This document shows positions 8,443 through 17,272 of a stretch of DNA of 64,000 bases, piece after piece. The notes beneath the pieces are model-generated. The model was not told the origin of the DNA, searched no databases, and worked only from the letters and a program-made list of their open reading frames with translations. The position numbers were made by a program, and so were the translations under genes. Every line of letters begins with the position of its first letter. The first letter of the stretch is position 1. Origin of the DNA: Mycobacterium paragordonae (GTDB taxonomy: Bacteria > Actinomycetota > Actinomycetes > Mycobacteriales > Mycobacteriaceae); NCBI RefSeq assembly GCF_003614435.1, contig NZ_CP025547.1, positions 186,001-250,000 of the forward strand, written 5' to 3'.

Positions 8443-9209
8443 CAGATCACCGTCCCGCCGTCGACCGGCAGCACCTGTCCGGTGATGTAGGACCCGGCGT
8501 CCGAGGCAAGGAAGACGAACGTCGGTGCGATCTCGTCCGGGAAGGCCCAGCGCCCCAGCGGGATTCGGGCCAGAGTCTTGGCGGCCAGCTTCTCGTTGCT
8601 GCGGATGTTCGCCGTCATGGCGGTGGCCGCGAGCGGCGCGACAGCGTTGACCGTGATGGATTGGCGCGCCAGTTCGCGGGCCAGCGACTTCGTCAGGCCG
8701 ATGATGCCTGCCTTGGCGGCCCCGTAGTTGGCCTGGCCGATCGTCCCGGTGATGCCTGCCGCGGAGGTGACGTTGATGATGCGCCCGGTGCCGTCTGTCG
8801 GTAAGCGCTTGAGCGCCGCCTGACTGCACACGAAGCTGCCCACCAGGTGGATGTCGACGATGCGGCGGAAGTTCTCCTCCGAGAGGTCGGCAAACATCGC
8901 CGGCGCGATGGCCCCGGCGTTGTTGACCAGGATGTGCAGTGCACCCCCGCCAAGCTCCGCCCCCGCCGCGGCGGCTTCGATCGCTGCCGTCGAGTCGCGT
9001 ACGTCGAGAACGAACGGCTGTGCGGTACCGCCGGCCGCGGTGATCGAGTCCGCGGCTGCCACCGCGGCGTCCTTGTCGATATCGGTCACCAGCACCGCAG
9101 CCCCAGCCGCGGCGAAGGCACGGGCGATCGCCTCGCCGACGCCACTGCCCGCACCGGTCACCAGCGCCGAGCGCCCGTCGAGCCGGAAGACGTCACGCTG
9201 TTGGCTCAT
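8442..9209 (-). CDS. Short-chain dehydrogenase/reductase (3-hydroxyacyl-CoA dehydrogenase candidate)
   Basis: A 255-residue SDR with TGAGSGVGEAIA near residue 18, NNAG near 95, catalytic Ser in NVTSAAG and YGAAK near 162. The C-terminus SYITGQVLPVDGGTVI is FabG-like. LVTDIDKD after the second beta strand points to NAD. Sitting directly before a thiolase and after an acyl-CoA dehydrogenase, it is the best candidate for the 3-hydroxyacyl-CoA oxidation step. Both ends overlap the neighbouring genes by single bases. Confidence 0.9.
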   Translation of the reverse strand: MSQQRDVFRLDGRSALVTGAGSGVGEAIARAFAAAGAAVLVTDIDKDAAVAAADSITAAGGTAQPFVLDVRDSTAAIEAAAAGAELGGGALHILVNNAGAIAPAMFADLSEENFRRIVDIHLVGSFVCSQAALKRLPTDGTGRIINVTSAAGITGTIGQANYGAAKAGIIGLTKSLARELARQSITVNAVAPLAATAMTANIRSNEKLAAKTLARIPLGRWAFPDEIAPTFVFLASDAGSYITGQVLPVDGGTVI

Positions 9210-10375
9210 CAGTAGCTCCTCGGCAGGCCGAGCACGTGCTCACCCAGGTAGTTGAGCACCATCTCCTGACTGATCGGAGCGATACGGGTCAGCCGCGCCT
9301 CGCGGAAGTATCGCGCCACGTGATACTCCTCGGAGTACCCCATCCCGCCGTGTGTCTGCAGTGCGCGGTCGGCGGCATCGAAAGCCGCGTCGGCGCACAG
9401 GTACTTGGCCGTATTGGCCTCGCGCGCACAGGGTTTCCCTTGATCGTAGAGCCAGGTGGCCTTGCGCAGCATCAGCTCCGCGGCGTCCAGCCTGGCCAAC
9501 GAGTCGGCCAGGGGAAACTGCAGTCCCTGGTTCATTCCGATCGGCCGGCCGAACACTTCGCGCTCGTTGCCGTACCGCACCGCCGCGCGCAGGGCGGCGC
9601 GCCCCATGCCCAGCGCCTCGGCGGCGATCAGACAGCGTTCCGGGTTCAGCCCGTCAATGATGTAGCGGAAACCTTGGCCTTCCTCACCGACGCGGTCCTC
9701 GACGGGAATCTCGAGGCCGTCGATGAACAGCTCGTTCGAGCTGACCGCGTTGCGGCCCATCTTGGGGATGGGGCGGATGTCGACCTTGTTGCGATCCAGG
9801 TCGGTCAGGAACAAGGTCATTCCATCGGTCTTGCGCGCGGCGTCCTCGAACTTCGTGGTGCGGGTCAGCAGCAGCACCTTCTCCGATTCCAGCGCCTTGG
9901 AGATCCACACCTTGCGACCGCTGACGACGTAGTGATCGCCCTCGCGCCGGGCAAAAGTGGTGATCTTGGTGGTGTCCAGACCCGCACCCGGCTCGGTAAC
10001 TCCGAAACACACATGGAGATCCCCGGTCACGATGCGCGGCAGTGTGCGCGACTTCAGTTCTTCGGAGCCATGCACGATCACGGGATGCATTCCGAAGATC
10101 GACATGTGAATCGAGCTTGCGCCGTTCATGCCGGCTCCGCTGGCCGCGACTTCCTCGAGCAGGATGGATGCCTCGGTGATGCCGAACCCGTGACCCCCGT
10201 ATTCCTCCGGCGTGGTGATGCCGAGCCAGCCGCCCTCGGCGAACGTGTCGTAGAACTCGGTTGGAAACTCGTGCTGTTGATCCTTGGTCATCCAGTACTG
10301 GTCGTCGAACTTGCCCGCAAGTTCGGCAACTGCAGCGCGGATCGTCTGCTGATCGTCGCTCAACTGGAAGTCCAC
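9209..10375 (-). CDS. Acyl-CoA dehydrogenase (FadE-type), first gene of operon
   Basis: A 388-residue flavoprotein with the three ACAD regions: N-terminal helices with EEYGGHGFGITEASILLEEVAASG, the middle beta-domain CFGVTEPGAGLDTTKITT and the C-terminal REVFGRPIGMNQGLQFPLAD and THGGMGYSEEYHVARYFREAR. Glu in GYSEEYH is near the catalytic/FAD-contact segment. It is the promoter-proximal gene of the leftward operon, and a FadR-like operator lies 56 bp upstream of its start, so transcription probably begins here. Confidence 0.94.
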   Translation of the reverse strand: MDFQLSDDQQTIRAAVAELAGKFDDQYWMTKDQQHEFPTEFYDTFAEGGWLGITTPEEYGGHGFGITEASILLEEVAASGAGMNGASSIHMSIFGMHPVIVHGSEELKSRTLPRIVTGDLHVCFGVTEPGAGLDTTKITTFARREGDHYVVSGRKVWISKALESEKVLLLTRTTKFEDAARKTDGMTLFLTDLDRNKVDIRPIPKMGRNAVSSNELFIDGLEIPVEDRVGEEGQGFRYIIDGLNPERCLIAAEALGMGRAALRAAVRYGNEREVFGRPIGMNQGLQFPLADSLARLDAAELMLRKATWLYDQGKPCAREANTAKYLCADAAFDAADRALQTHGGMGYSEEYHVARYFREARLTRIAPISQEMVLNYLGEHVLGLPRSY

Positions 10376-10430
10376 AACGTGCTCCGCTCGAACCGTCGGA
10401 AGTAATTGGTCTAAGCGCCAATCATACTAA

Positions 10431-10441
10431 TGGACAGACCA
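10431..10441. promoter_or_regulatory. Candidate FadR-type operator (TGGACAGACCA)
   Basis: Eleven bases matching the core TGGTCNGACCA at ten positions, 56 bp upstream of the first operon gene. Two better copies lie at 11645-11657 and 13282-13292, and a FadR-type regulator is encoded at 11676. Repressor binding is inferred. Confidence 0.55.
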
Positions 10442-10484
10442 AAAAGGAAGGCGGGTCGGTGAGGTGGTGGTCACCTTCGGGCGG

Positions 10485-11576
10485 TCAGGCGAGGGCGGGC
10501 AGGAGTGGTAGCGCGGCAGCGATGCGCTCGTTCCAGGCCGCCGGTGTGCCGAACAGCACACGGTCGAGTTTGGCCCGCTTGTAGAACAGCTGCAGATCGT
10601 GCTCCCAGGTGTAGCCGATCGCGCCATGAAGGGTAAGCGCGCTGTCGGCCAGTTCGGCGCTGCCGCGGGTGACTTGGGCCTTGGCGACCGCCGCGTGGGT
10701 CGCGCGCTCAGGCAGACCTTCCTCTGCCGACTGAGCCGCGTAGCACACGATGGACATGGCGGACTCAACTGTGACCAGCATCTGGGCGGCGGCGTGTTTG
10801 ACCGCTTGGAATGCACCGATCGGCTGACCGAACTGCTTACGCTGCTTGCTGTATTCGACCGCCAGTTCGAGCATGCGTTCAGCTGCACCCAAGGCGTCGG
10901 CTGCAACTAAAACGGCTGCCCGGGAGGCAATTTCACTGAGCGTCGGGGCAGTGTCGATCTCGAGCCGGCGTGCCGTGACGTCGTCGAGGGCGACATCGCC
11001 GACATCGCGCGAGCGGTCCAGCAGCGAGCGCGGCTGAATGCCGACACCTGCCTCTGCCGTGTCCACCAGCCACAGTGACACGGCGTCGCCGTCGGGAACG
11101 GGGACCAGCAATCGCCGTGAGTGAGCGGCGCCCAGAACACACGGTATCCGTCCGTGAAGTCGACCGGCTGAGCTCTGCACGGAGGGGATTGCCGCGGGGA
11201 TGCGGTCCGCTCGGACCGCCAAGGCGACAAAGTCACCGGATTCCGAACCTGGGCAACAGGTTTCGCGCATTATCGCCGGCTCCCCCGCCAGCGCCGGAGC
11301 GGCGATCGCCGACTGCAGCCAGGCGCCCGATGGCGCTGCCGCGCGGCCCAGCTCCCGCGCCGTCAGAGCAAGTTCCAGCAGGCCGCCACCTTGGCCGCCG
11401 ACCTCCTCGGCAAATCCCACGCCGGCCCAGCCTTCGCCGACGAACAAGCGCTCGAAGCTGAACAGGTCCCCGGCATCCAACCAACCCCGAACGGTCGCCG
11501 AGCCGGCGCGTTCACCCAACCACTCGCGCAGCGAGGTCGTGAACAGCGTCTGCTCTTCGGAGAGCTCCCATCGCAT
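10485..11576 (-). CDS. Acyl-CoA dehydrogenase, second (shorter) subunit type
   Basis: A 363-residue ACAD. It has the C-terminal RKQFGQPIGAFQAVKHAAAQ and TLHGAIGYTWEHDLQLFYKRAK segments but a less conserved middle domain, the pattern of beta-subunits in mycobacterial heterotetrameric acyl-CoA dehydrogenases such as ChsE1/ChsE2. It could pair with the 388-residue ACAD encoded downstream, though the operator between them implies separate promoters. The start at 11576 is divergent from the GntR regulator (11676), leaving a 99-bp shared promoter. Confidence 0.9.
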   Translation of the reverse strand: MRWELSEEQTLFTTSLREWLGERAGSATVRGWLDAGDLFSFERLFVGEGWAGVGFAEEVGGQGGGLLELALTARELGRAAAPSGAWLQSAIAAPALAGEPAIMRETCCPGSESGDFVALAVRADRIPAAIPSVQSSAGRLHGRIPCVLGAAHSRRLLVPVPDGDAVSLWLVDTAEAGVGIQPRSLLDRSRDVGDVALDDVTARRLEIDTAPTLSEIASRAAVLVAADALGAAERMLELAVEYSKQRKQFGQPIGAFQAVKHAAAQMLVTVESAMSIVCYAAQSAEEGLPERATHAAVAKAQVTRGSAELADSALTLHGAIGYTWEHDLQLFYKRAKLDRVLFGTPAAWNERIAAALPLLPALA

Positions 11577-11644
11577 CAGTGTTCTCCTGCCTGGCTGCCG
11601 GGTACCGGTGAACCCTTAACGGTTCAATGAAAGAAATGGTATCT

Positions 11645-11657
11645 TAGGTCTGACCAT
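11645..11657. promoter_or_regulatory. FadR-type operator in divergent promoter (core GGTCTGACC)
   Basis: The palindrome GGTCTGACC (11647-11655) lies between the divergent second ACAD gene and the GntR regulator, 20 bp before the regulator ATG. The core matches the E. coli FadR site TGGTCnGACC. It suggests autoregulation. Confidence 0.65.
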
Positions 11658-11675
11658 AAACATAAGGGGCGTGTA

Positions 11676-12461
11676 ATGGAAGCAGCGGACGCTTCGAGCA
11701 CACCCTCGCGATCCCGGGTCAGGCTCAGTCCCGTCGAAGTCCCGAAGGCGTCTGATGTGCTTGCCGGCCAGCTTCGTGAGCGGATCCTCAATGGCGAACT
11801 CGCGGAAGGCACCCCACTGCCGGCGGAACGTGAGCTGGTTAAACAGACGCAGATGAGTCGTGCCACGGTGCGGGAAGCGCTGCGCATCCTCGAGGTGCAG
11901 AACCTCGTGAGGGTCAAAGCCGGACGTGCCGGTGGTGCTTTCGTACAGCGTCCCACGACGAAGTCAATGGCCAACTCGGTGAGCATGCTCATCCGGGGCA
12001 GGCACATCAAACTCGCCGACCTGATGGAGACCAGGGAGGCCGTGGAGCCGTTCTGCGCCGAGCTGGCCGCCGGTAACCGCACCGACGAGGACCTGACCAA
12101 ATTGGACCGGGCCAACGAAGCGATCGCCGACCTAACGGCCGATCTCGATCAGTTTCTGCAGTCGAACCTCGATTGGCATGTGGGCGTTGCAATGGCCAGT
12201 CACAACGAACTGCTGATCGGCTTCATGATGGCGCTTTCGCAGGCGATCTATGCGGGCACCAGGAATGCGGCCTTTGTGGACAACGAGGTTCGCGCTGTCA
12301 CCGGCCACGCACACCGCGCAATCACCACGGCGATCCGGCAACGCGACGCCACGGCCGCCGGACGTCGCATGCGCCGGCATGTGCACAGTTATGCCGGCGC
12401 ACTGGCCCAATCCGACGGGCGCGAGGCGGTCGTCGTCGGCGACGCCGCCGTGGGGGAGTAA
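11676..12461 (+). CDS. FadR-subfamily GntR transcriptional regulator
   Basis: A 261-residue regulator. The winged helix-turn-helix occupies roughly residues 25-90: VLAGQLRERILNGELAEGTPLPAERELVKQTQMSRATVREALRIL in outline (quoted in parts). The C-terminal FCD ligand domain contains the metal-type residues in LDWHVGVAMASHNELL and GHAHRAI and the last helix RRHVHSYAGAL. The family binds acyl-CoA or small organic acids and usually represses catabolic operons. Three FadR-like palindromes in the surrounding 3 kb, one in its own promoter, identify its probable regulon: both ACAD transcription units and the membrane gene at 12488-13231. Confidence 0.92.
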   Translation: MEAADASSTPSRSRVRLSPVEVPKASDVLAGQLRERILNGELAEGTPLPAERELVKQTQMSRATVREALRILEVQNLVRVKAGRAGGAFVQRPTTKSMANSVSMLIRGRHIKLADLMETREAVEPFCAELAAGNRTDEDLTKLDRANEAIADLTADLDQFLQSNLDWHVGVAMASHNELLIGFMMALSQAIYAGTRNAAFVDNEVRAVTGHAHRAITTAIRQRDATAAGRRMRRHVHSYAGALAQSDGREAVVVGDAAVGE

Positions 12462-12487
12462 CCGTAGCCGGGGCGATCCCTGCTGGA

Positions 12488-13231
12488 TCAACTGCCGTCG
12501 GTAGCCGCCACAGTTTCACGAATCTCGGGCTCCACGCGTGTGCGCTTGAGCTCCTTCAGCATGTACAAGGTGGTCAAGGTGAGGTACGCACCCCAGATGC
12601 CGACCGGTAGGTAGAAGGCGAGCAGTCCGTGGTATGCGAACGGCCCACTCTTGAAAAACGCCGGGCCCGCCGCGAAGAAAATTGTGGCGGCACCGGCGAA
12701 CGTCAGCCAGGTGAGCCACCGCGGGATCATCGGTTCGGGCCGGTCGTCCATCAGTTCCACCACGCCCGTCGCGACCATCTCGATCGTCAAGTAGATCCAG
12801 CCGAGCAGGAAGGCGAACCATGCCCAGTCGCTGAAGGCCTGGATGACGTCGGCCCCGCTGTCTTTTCGATATGCCGACACGATCCACGCGCACGCATTGA
12901 AGAACACGATCAATGAGATGAAGACTCCGCACACCGCCGTGGTGAGCGACCACAGCGGCCACCGTCCCTCGATCTTCGCCAGCATGATGCCGAACGCGAT
13001 CGAACCGGGCGTAAGGATTCCGGCGGCGATGTAGAAAAGCGAGCAGCCGACGAGCACACCCGACTGATGCGTTTCGGTGAACCACACCTTGGTTGCGTCG
13101 AGGCCGAGGTCCGCCCGCGCGGGCGCCCAGAAGTGAGCGATGCCAAGCCAGCCGACGGCGGTCAGCGCGACGAAGATCATGTTGCACCAAAGCCCGATCT
13201 TCTGCGAGCCAAGGCGTTCCGTTTCTTGCAT
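12488..13231 (-). CDS. Six-TM integral membrane protein of unknown function
   Basis: A 247-residue protein with six hydrophobic helices (centred near residues 25, 60, 90, 130, 175 and 210). The chosen ATG at 13231 has GAGAGG seven bases upstream; the open frame continues to 14503 but there it is antisense to gpsA. It resembles in size and topology the protein at 14681-15460, which adjoins cytochrome-oxidase-like subunits, so both may belong to one membrane complex. A near-perfect FadR-type palindrome lies 51 bp upstream, tying it to the acyl-CoA regulon. No named family recognised. Confidence 0.75.
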   Translation of the reverse strand: MQETERLGSQKIGLWCNMIFVALTAVGWLGIAHFWAPARADLGLDATKVWFTETHQSGVLVGCSLFYIAAGILTPGSIAFGIMLAKIEGRWPLWSLTTAVCGVFISLIVFFNACAWIVSAYRKDSGADVIQAFSDWAWFAFLLGWIYLTIEMVATGVVELMDDRPEPMIPRWLTWLTFAGAATIFFAAGPAFFKSGPFAYHGLLAFYLPVGIWGAYLTLTTLYMLKELKRTRVEPEIRETVAATDGS

Positions 13232-13281
13232 GTTCAGCCTCTCGGATCCCAGATCAGGCATGCGGTGAGAAATCATATCAA

Positions 13282-13292
13282 TGGTCTGACCA
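13282..13292. promoter_or_regulatory. FadR-type operator (TGGTCTGACCA)
   Basis: Perfect palindromic TGGTCTGACCA, equal to the E. coli FadR core. It is 51 bp before the membrane gene on the minus strand and 168 bp before gpsA on the plus strand. Confidence 0.65.
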
Positions 13293-13459
13293 TAATACCA
13301 TGGGTCAAGTGGCGCTGTTCTCACGGGCGGGCCGCACCGGGGCCGCGCCCAGGAGGAGATGGCGAAATTGCCCCATTCGGGGGAAGCCTGCGCCGGCCGC
13401 ATCGGTGAGGATGGCCCTGACATGGTCATGTCTGCGAAGTCACGAGCGTCGTAGCGGAA

Positions 13460-14500
13460 ATGAAGGCGAACATGGACAGACCCGCTCAGCGCCAACCCCG
13501 CGTCGTCGTCCTCGGCGGGGGCTCCTGGGGCACCACTATCGCGTCCATCTGCGCGCGTCGCGGGCCCACCTTGCAGTGGGTGCGGTCGGAGGTGACGGCC
13601 AAAGACATCAACGAGAACCACCGCAACAGCCGCTATCTCGGCAAGGACGTCGCGCTGAGCAGCACGTTGCGCGCCACAACGGACTTCGTGGAGGCGGCCG
13701 ATCTCGCCGACGTCGTCGTCATGGGTGTGCCGTCGCACGGCTTCCGCAAGGTGCTTGCAGAGCTGGCCGGTCAGCTGCGCCCATGGGTGCCGGTGGTGTC
13801 GCTGGTCAAGGGTCTCGAGCAGGGCACCAACAAGCGGATGAGCCAGATCGTCGACGAAATACTGCCCGGACATCCGGCCGGCATCCTGGCCGGGCCGAAC
13901 ATCGCCCGCGAGGTGGCCGAGGGTTATGCCGCGGCGGCCGTGCTGGCAATGCCTGACCAGCATCTGGCCGCCAATCTTGCAGAGCTGTTCCGCACCAGGA
14001 GATTTCGGACATACACCACCGACGATGTCGTTGGCGTCGAAATGGCGGGCGCGCTGAAGAACGTCTACGCCATCGCCGTCGGCATGGGCTACTCGCTCGG
14101 GATCGGGGAAAATACCCGCGCGATGGTGATGACTCGGGCGGTGCGCGAGATGTCCAAGATGGGCGAGGCGGCCGGCGGGCACCGCGACACCTTCGCCGGG
14201 CTGGCCGGTATCGGCGATCTCATCGTCACCTGCACCAGCCAGCGCAGCCGCAACCGCCATGTCGGCGAGCAGCTCGGCGCGGGCACGCCGATCGACGAAA
14301 TCATCGCGTCGATGAATCAAGTCGCTGAGGGCGTGAAGGCTGCGAGCGTCATAATGGATTTCGCCGAGAAATATGGCCTTACCATGCCGATCGCTCGCGA
14401 AGTCGACGCCGTCATCAATCACGGCGCAACACCCGAAGGCGCATACCGCGGCCTCGGGGCCGAGCAACCCGGCCACGAAGTCCACGGGGCGGGTTTCTAG
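13460..14500 (+). CDS. gpsA: NAD(P)H-dependent glycerol-3-phosphate dehydrogenase
   Basis: A 346-residue GpsA. The dinucleotide fold is VVVLGGGSWGTT; the substrate-binding signature is MAGALKNVYAIAVGMGYSLGIGENTRAM and the family signature GLAGIGDLIVTCTSQRSRNRHVGEQL follows. The lysine of ALKN is catalytic. It reduces dihydroxyacetone phosphate to sn-glycerol-3-phosphate for phospholipid synthesis. ATG at 13460 or the in-frame ATG at 13472 (GAAGG just upstream) are both possible starts. Mycobacteria usually carry two gpsA paralogues; which one this is cannot be told from the window. Confidence 0.93.
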   Translation: MKANMDRPAQRQPRVVVLGGGSWGTTIASICARRGPTLQWVRSEVTAKDINENHRNSRYLGKDVALSSTLRATTDFVEAADLADVVVMGVPSHGFRKVLAELAGQLRPWVPVVSLVKGLEQGTNKRMSQIVDEILPGHPAGILAGPNIAREVAEGYAAAAVLAMPDQHLAANLAELFRTRRFRTYTTDDVVGVEMAGALKNVYAIAVGMGYSLGIGENTRAMVMTRAVREMSKMGEAAGGHRDTFAGLAGIGDLIVTCTSQRSRNRHVGEQLGAGTPIDEIIASMNQVAEGVKAASVIMDFAEKYGLTMPIAREVDAVINHGATPEGAYRGLGAEQPGHEVHGAGF

Positions 14501-14680
14501 CATTCACGTTCTTTTCGCCGGCGGCGGCAGGTCTTTCAGTGCCCCGAAATGGAGAGCAAAAGGTGCTCTTTCGGGGGAAGCCACCGACCGTCGCAGCGGT
14601 GACGATGTTGGTATCTACAGAAGTCACCAGTGGAATCGGATCGTCGATTCCCCTCGTACACCGTTGAGGAGCAGTTTCCG

Positions 14681-15460
14681 ATGGCAATACATGCCGAACC
14701 CCGTACGCCGGTACCGGCACGTGACGTGTCGCCGTACCCGACCGATTACAAGACGTGGAAGATCCTGGCGTGGTCCGGGCCCGTCTTTCTGTTCGCGGTC
14801 TTCGTCCTTTGGGGGATAGTCGCTCGCAACATGCCGCCATTCCCGCCCAGCGCGACGCCGGAAGAGGTCAAGGCGCACTTCGTCGAACTCAGGCTTCCGC
14901 TGTTGATTGCATTGAGCATCTGCGTCACGATGACCGCTTTCTACATGGCGTTCAGCGTGGTGGTCTCCCGAGTGATGGAACGTATCGAGGGTCCCGGCGG
15001 TTTGTTATCCAAGCTCGAGATGATGGGTGGCACGATTACCTGTGCGCCCGTCATGGTGACCTTGGCGATTTGGCTGACCGCCGCACACGAGGTCAACAAC
15101 CTCGACCCGAGCATCATGCACATGCTCTATTGGATGGGTTGGCTGCTGTTCGACCTGGCCTACTTCGTCACCTCGTTACAGATTGCCGCCTGCTGCATCG
15201 TGTTCATGCGGGACAAGCGGGAGAAGAAGCTGGTCCCGGACGCCGTCAGCTGGTTGGGCTGGGTCACCTTCGCATCGTTCTTCGCGGTCAGCGCGATCCC
15301 GTTCGTGACGACCGGGCCGCTGGCCTTCAACGGCGTGATCAGCTTCTGGATCGCGTTCTTCACCTGGTTCTTCTGGATTCCGAGCCTGTCCTTCTTCATC
15401 ATCAAGGCCATCCCCAGGCTGCAGGCGGAGGACGAGGCCGCCGGGCTCGTGAACGCTTAG
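14681..15460 (+). CDS. Six-TM membrane protein adjoining oxidase-like subunits
   Basis: A 259-residue polytopic membrane protein with six hydrophobic helices. GAGGAG precedes the ATG at 14681; an upstream in-frame start at 14630 lacks such a site. It is followed within 30 bp by a cytochrome oxidase subunit III-like gene and then a subunit IV-like gene, so it is probably cotranscribed with them. Its layout (cytosolic N-terminus, KLEMMGG before the third helix, KAIPRLQAEDEA tail) parallels the protein at 12488-13231, suggesting paralogues. Function unknown. Confidence 0.75.
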   Translation: MAIHAEPRTPVPARDVSPYPTDYKTWKILAWSGPVFLFAVFVLWGIVARNMPPFPPSATPEEVKAHFVELRLPLLIALSICVTMTAFYMAFSVVVSRVMERIEGPGGLLSKLEMMGGTITCAPVMVTLAIWLTAAHEVNNLDPSIMHMLYWMGWLLFDLAYFVTSLQIAACCIVFMRDKREKKLVPDAVSWLGWVTFASFFAVSAIPFVTTGPLAFNGVISFWIAFFTWFFWIPSLSFFIIKAIPRLQAEDEAAGLVNA

Positions 15461-15489
15461 TCGGCGCGGTGGTCGCTGTCGCCGAGCGC

Positions 15490-16056
15490 ATGAAGCCCAA
15501 GCGCCTTCCCGGTGTGGACGGCGTCTGGGTCTTCATCGGTGCCGACGCTGTTATCTTCGCGATTCTGTTCTTGAGCTTTATGCAGGATCGACTAAAAAAC
15601 CCGGTCCTGTTCGAGGCCTCCCGGCACACGCTCAACATGAACCTGGGTGGCATCGACACGCTGATTCTGCTGACCAGCTCGTGGTCAGTTGCCCTTGCCA
15701 TCCAAGCCCTCAAGCGTGACCTCATCGACCGTGTGCCCCGGTACCTGCTCGGGGGAGTGCTAACCGGCCTGATGTTCGTGGCGTCCAAGTCGACCGAGTA
15801 CTACCAGAAGTTCGCCCATGGCATCACGCCGGGCACCGACGCCTTTTACATGTGGTACTTCACACTGACTGGGATCCACCTCGCCCATGTTCTGGTCGGC
15901 ACCGGTCTGCTGACCTTTCTATGGATCCGTTCGCGGCGCGGCGCCTGGGATAGCTCACGCCGGGTGATGCCGGAATGCGTGGCCTCGTTCTGGCACCTGG
16001 TCGACTTGTTGTGGATCGTCTTGTTTCCCTTGCTGTACCTGATGAGGGCGGTCTGA
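15490..16056 (+). CDS. Cytochrome c oxidase subunit III / NorE-like protein
   Basis: A 188-residue heme-copper-oxidase subunit III family protein with five helices. Typical segments are DGVWVFIGADAVIFAILFLSF, YFTLTGIHLAHVLVGTGLL and ASFWHLVDLLWIVLFPLLYL; the His and Glu/Asp positions match NorE-type short subunit III proteins. ATG at 15490 is used, but an in-frame GTG at 15469 is possible and neither has a clear ribosome site. The stop overlaps the next start (TGATG). No catalytic subunit I is encoded nearby, so it may serve a distant oxidase or NO reductase. Confidence 0.85.
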   Translation: MKPKRLPGVDGVWVFIGADAVIFAILFLSFMQDRLKNPVLFEASRHTLNMNLGGIDTLILLTSSWSVALAIQALKRDLIDRVPRYLLGGVLTGLMFVASKSTEYYQKFAHGITPGTDAFYMWYFTLTGIHLAHVLVGTGLLTFLWIRSRRGAWDSSRRVMPECVASFWHLVDLLWIVLFPLLYLMRAV

Positions 16057-16331
16057 TGTCGATGTTGCGCGAGCGGGTCACCATGGTGTGGCTGGGCCTG
16101 ATGTTGTTGACGTGCATGACGACATGGGGGCTGTCCCAGGATCTCTTCAGCGCACCCGTCGCCGTGATCGGGATTTTCCTGATCGCCGCGGTGAAAGTCA
16201 GGTACGTGATCCTCGACTTCATGGAGTTAAGAGGCGCGCCGATACCGGTGCGCATCGCCTTCGAGGCCTGGCCGGTTGGGGTGGCGGCGGTGATCCTGGG
16301 CTTCTGGTTCGCGACCCCCGCAGTCATGTGA
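16056..16331 (+). CDS. Cytochrome c oxidase subunit IV family (NorF-like)
   Basis: A 91-residue protein with three short membrane helices and the segment AAVKVRYVILDFMELRGAP, characteristic of the prokaryotic cytochrome c oxidase subunit IV/NorF family. The ATG overlaps the stop of the NorE-like gene. It closes the three-gene membrane cluster. Confidence 0.85.
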   Translation: MSMLRERVTMVWLGLMLLTCMTTWGLSQDLFSAPVAVIGIFLIAAVKVRYVILDFMELRGAPIPVRIAFEAWPVGVAAVILGFWFATPAVM

Positions 16332-16399
16332 CGCAACTTCCCGCGTGCTGCCATTCCGCGGTGCCCGATCCGGTCGACAACTAAATCGACATCGTCGAC

Positions 16400-17272
16400 G
16401 CCAACCCGCCCGCCGACCGAACTGGCCGGAAATGCATGGTCCAGCCAGCATGCCTGCCGTGTGTTGGCGATGGCGGTCAGCTGTGCAGTCCCCGGATTGG
16501 CATTGTGCGCGCCCATGGCCGCCGATGCCGGGTCGACGTAGAAGGGCGGTCGACTGTCCGATACCAGGCAGGACACAACATACCCGCCTTCGGCGTCGAC
16601 CTCACAGAGCTCAAGGTGAACCTCACAAAGATGCGGATTTACCGCGTCGACGATCCGGCGTTGGGCGTCCTCGCGAACAACGACCTTGTGCGACACCAGT
16701 TCTTCGAGGAAGCCTGCGAAACGTCGGTCCGCCGCGTCAAATGCACCGAGCTCGTCGAATAGCCGCTCAACGGACCAGTCCGAGATGCGGAAATCATGCC
16801 GATCGATCTCCTTGCGAAGACGCGCCGAGTCGCTGGTGGGGCCGGATACCTGTGCAAGCGTTGACGTGTCGGTCTCGGGGAAGATTCCATCGAACGAACC
16901 CGGTGTTCCGAGCACCCACCAGCGATCGAGCATTGCATCGAACCGGTCGGGGTCAGCGACTAGGTCTTCGATGTGCAGCGTGGCTGCCAAGTTGCGGCGA
17001 GTCTTCTCCCAAATAATGGGTTCCTGGCCCACCTACAGCACGTCCTCAATCCGATTACGCAACTCAGGCCAAATGCTATCGGCACTGAGGAGACGTTGAG
17101 CTACACGGACCAGCTCCTCGCCCGACAGATCGTTGAGGACTGCTGTCACCCGCTCGGCTTTCGTCCCCTCGCCGAGCGCAAGTCCCAGACGATTCAACCT
17201 ATCGCTGATCTGGTCGTGGGTGCCGGAAACGAGGGGGCTCATGCAGCAGCGGGCGCAGCGCTGCGGCGTCAA
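16400..17272 (-). pseudogene. Degenerate AbiJ N-terminal-domain-like gene with in-frame stop
   Basis: Two collinear frames in the same phase are separated by one TAG (17033-17035). The first (17272-17036) reads SDRLNRLGLALGEGTKAERV and DLSGEELVRVAQRLL; the second continues WEKTRRNLAATLHIEDLV, then DWSVERLFDELGAFDAADRRFAGFLEELVSHKVV and a segment about cysteine/valine-rich strands. This arrangement recalls the AbiJ_NTD family associated with phage abortive infection. The C-terminal part runs into the oppositely oriented oxidase gene without a convincing end. Either the stop inactivated the gene or a GTG at 17032 restarts it. Family call from memory, moderate. Confidence 0.45.

Noticed and set aside
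8443..8829. N-terminal extension of the thiolase
   Set aside because: It overlaps the SDR gene on the same strand in another frame; the ATG at 8442 joined to the SDR stop gives standard thiolase length.
13232..14503. N-terminal extension of the minus-strand membrane protein up to 671 residues
   Set aside because: The added part is antisense to gpsA, and a good ribosome site precedes the internal ATG at 13231.
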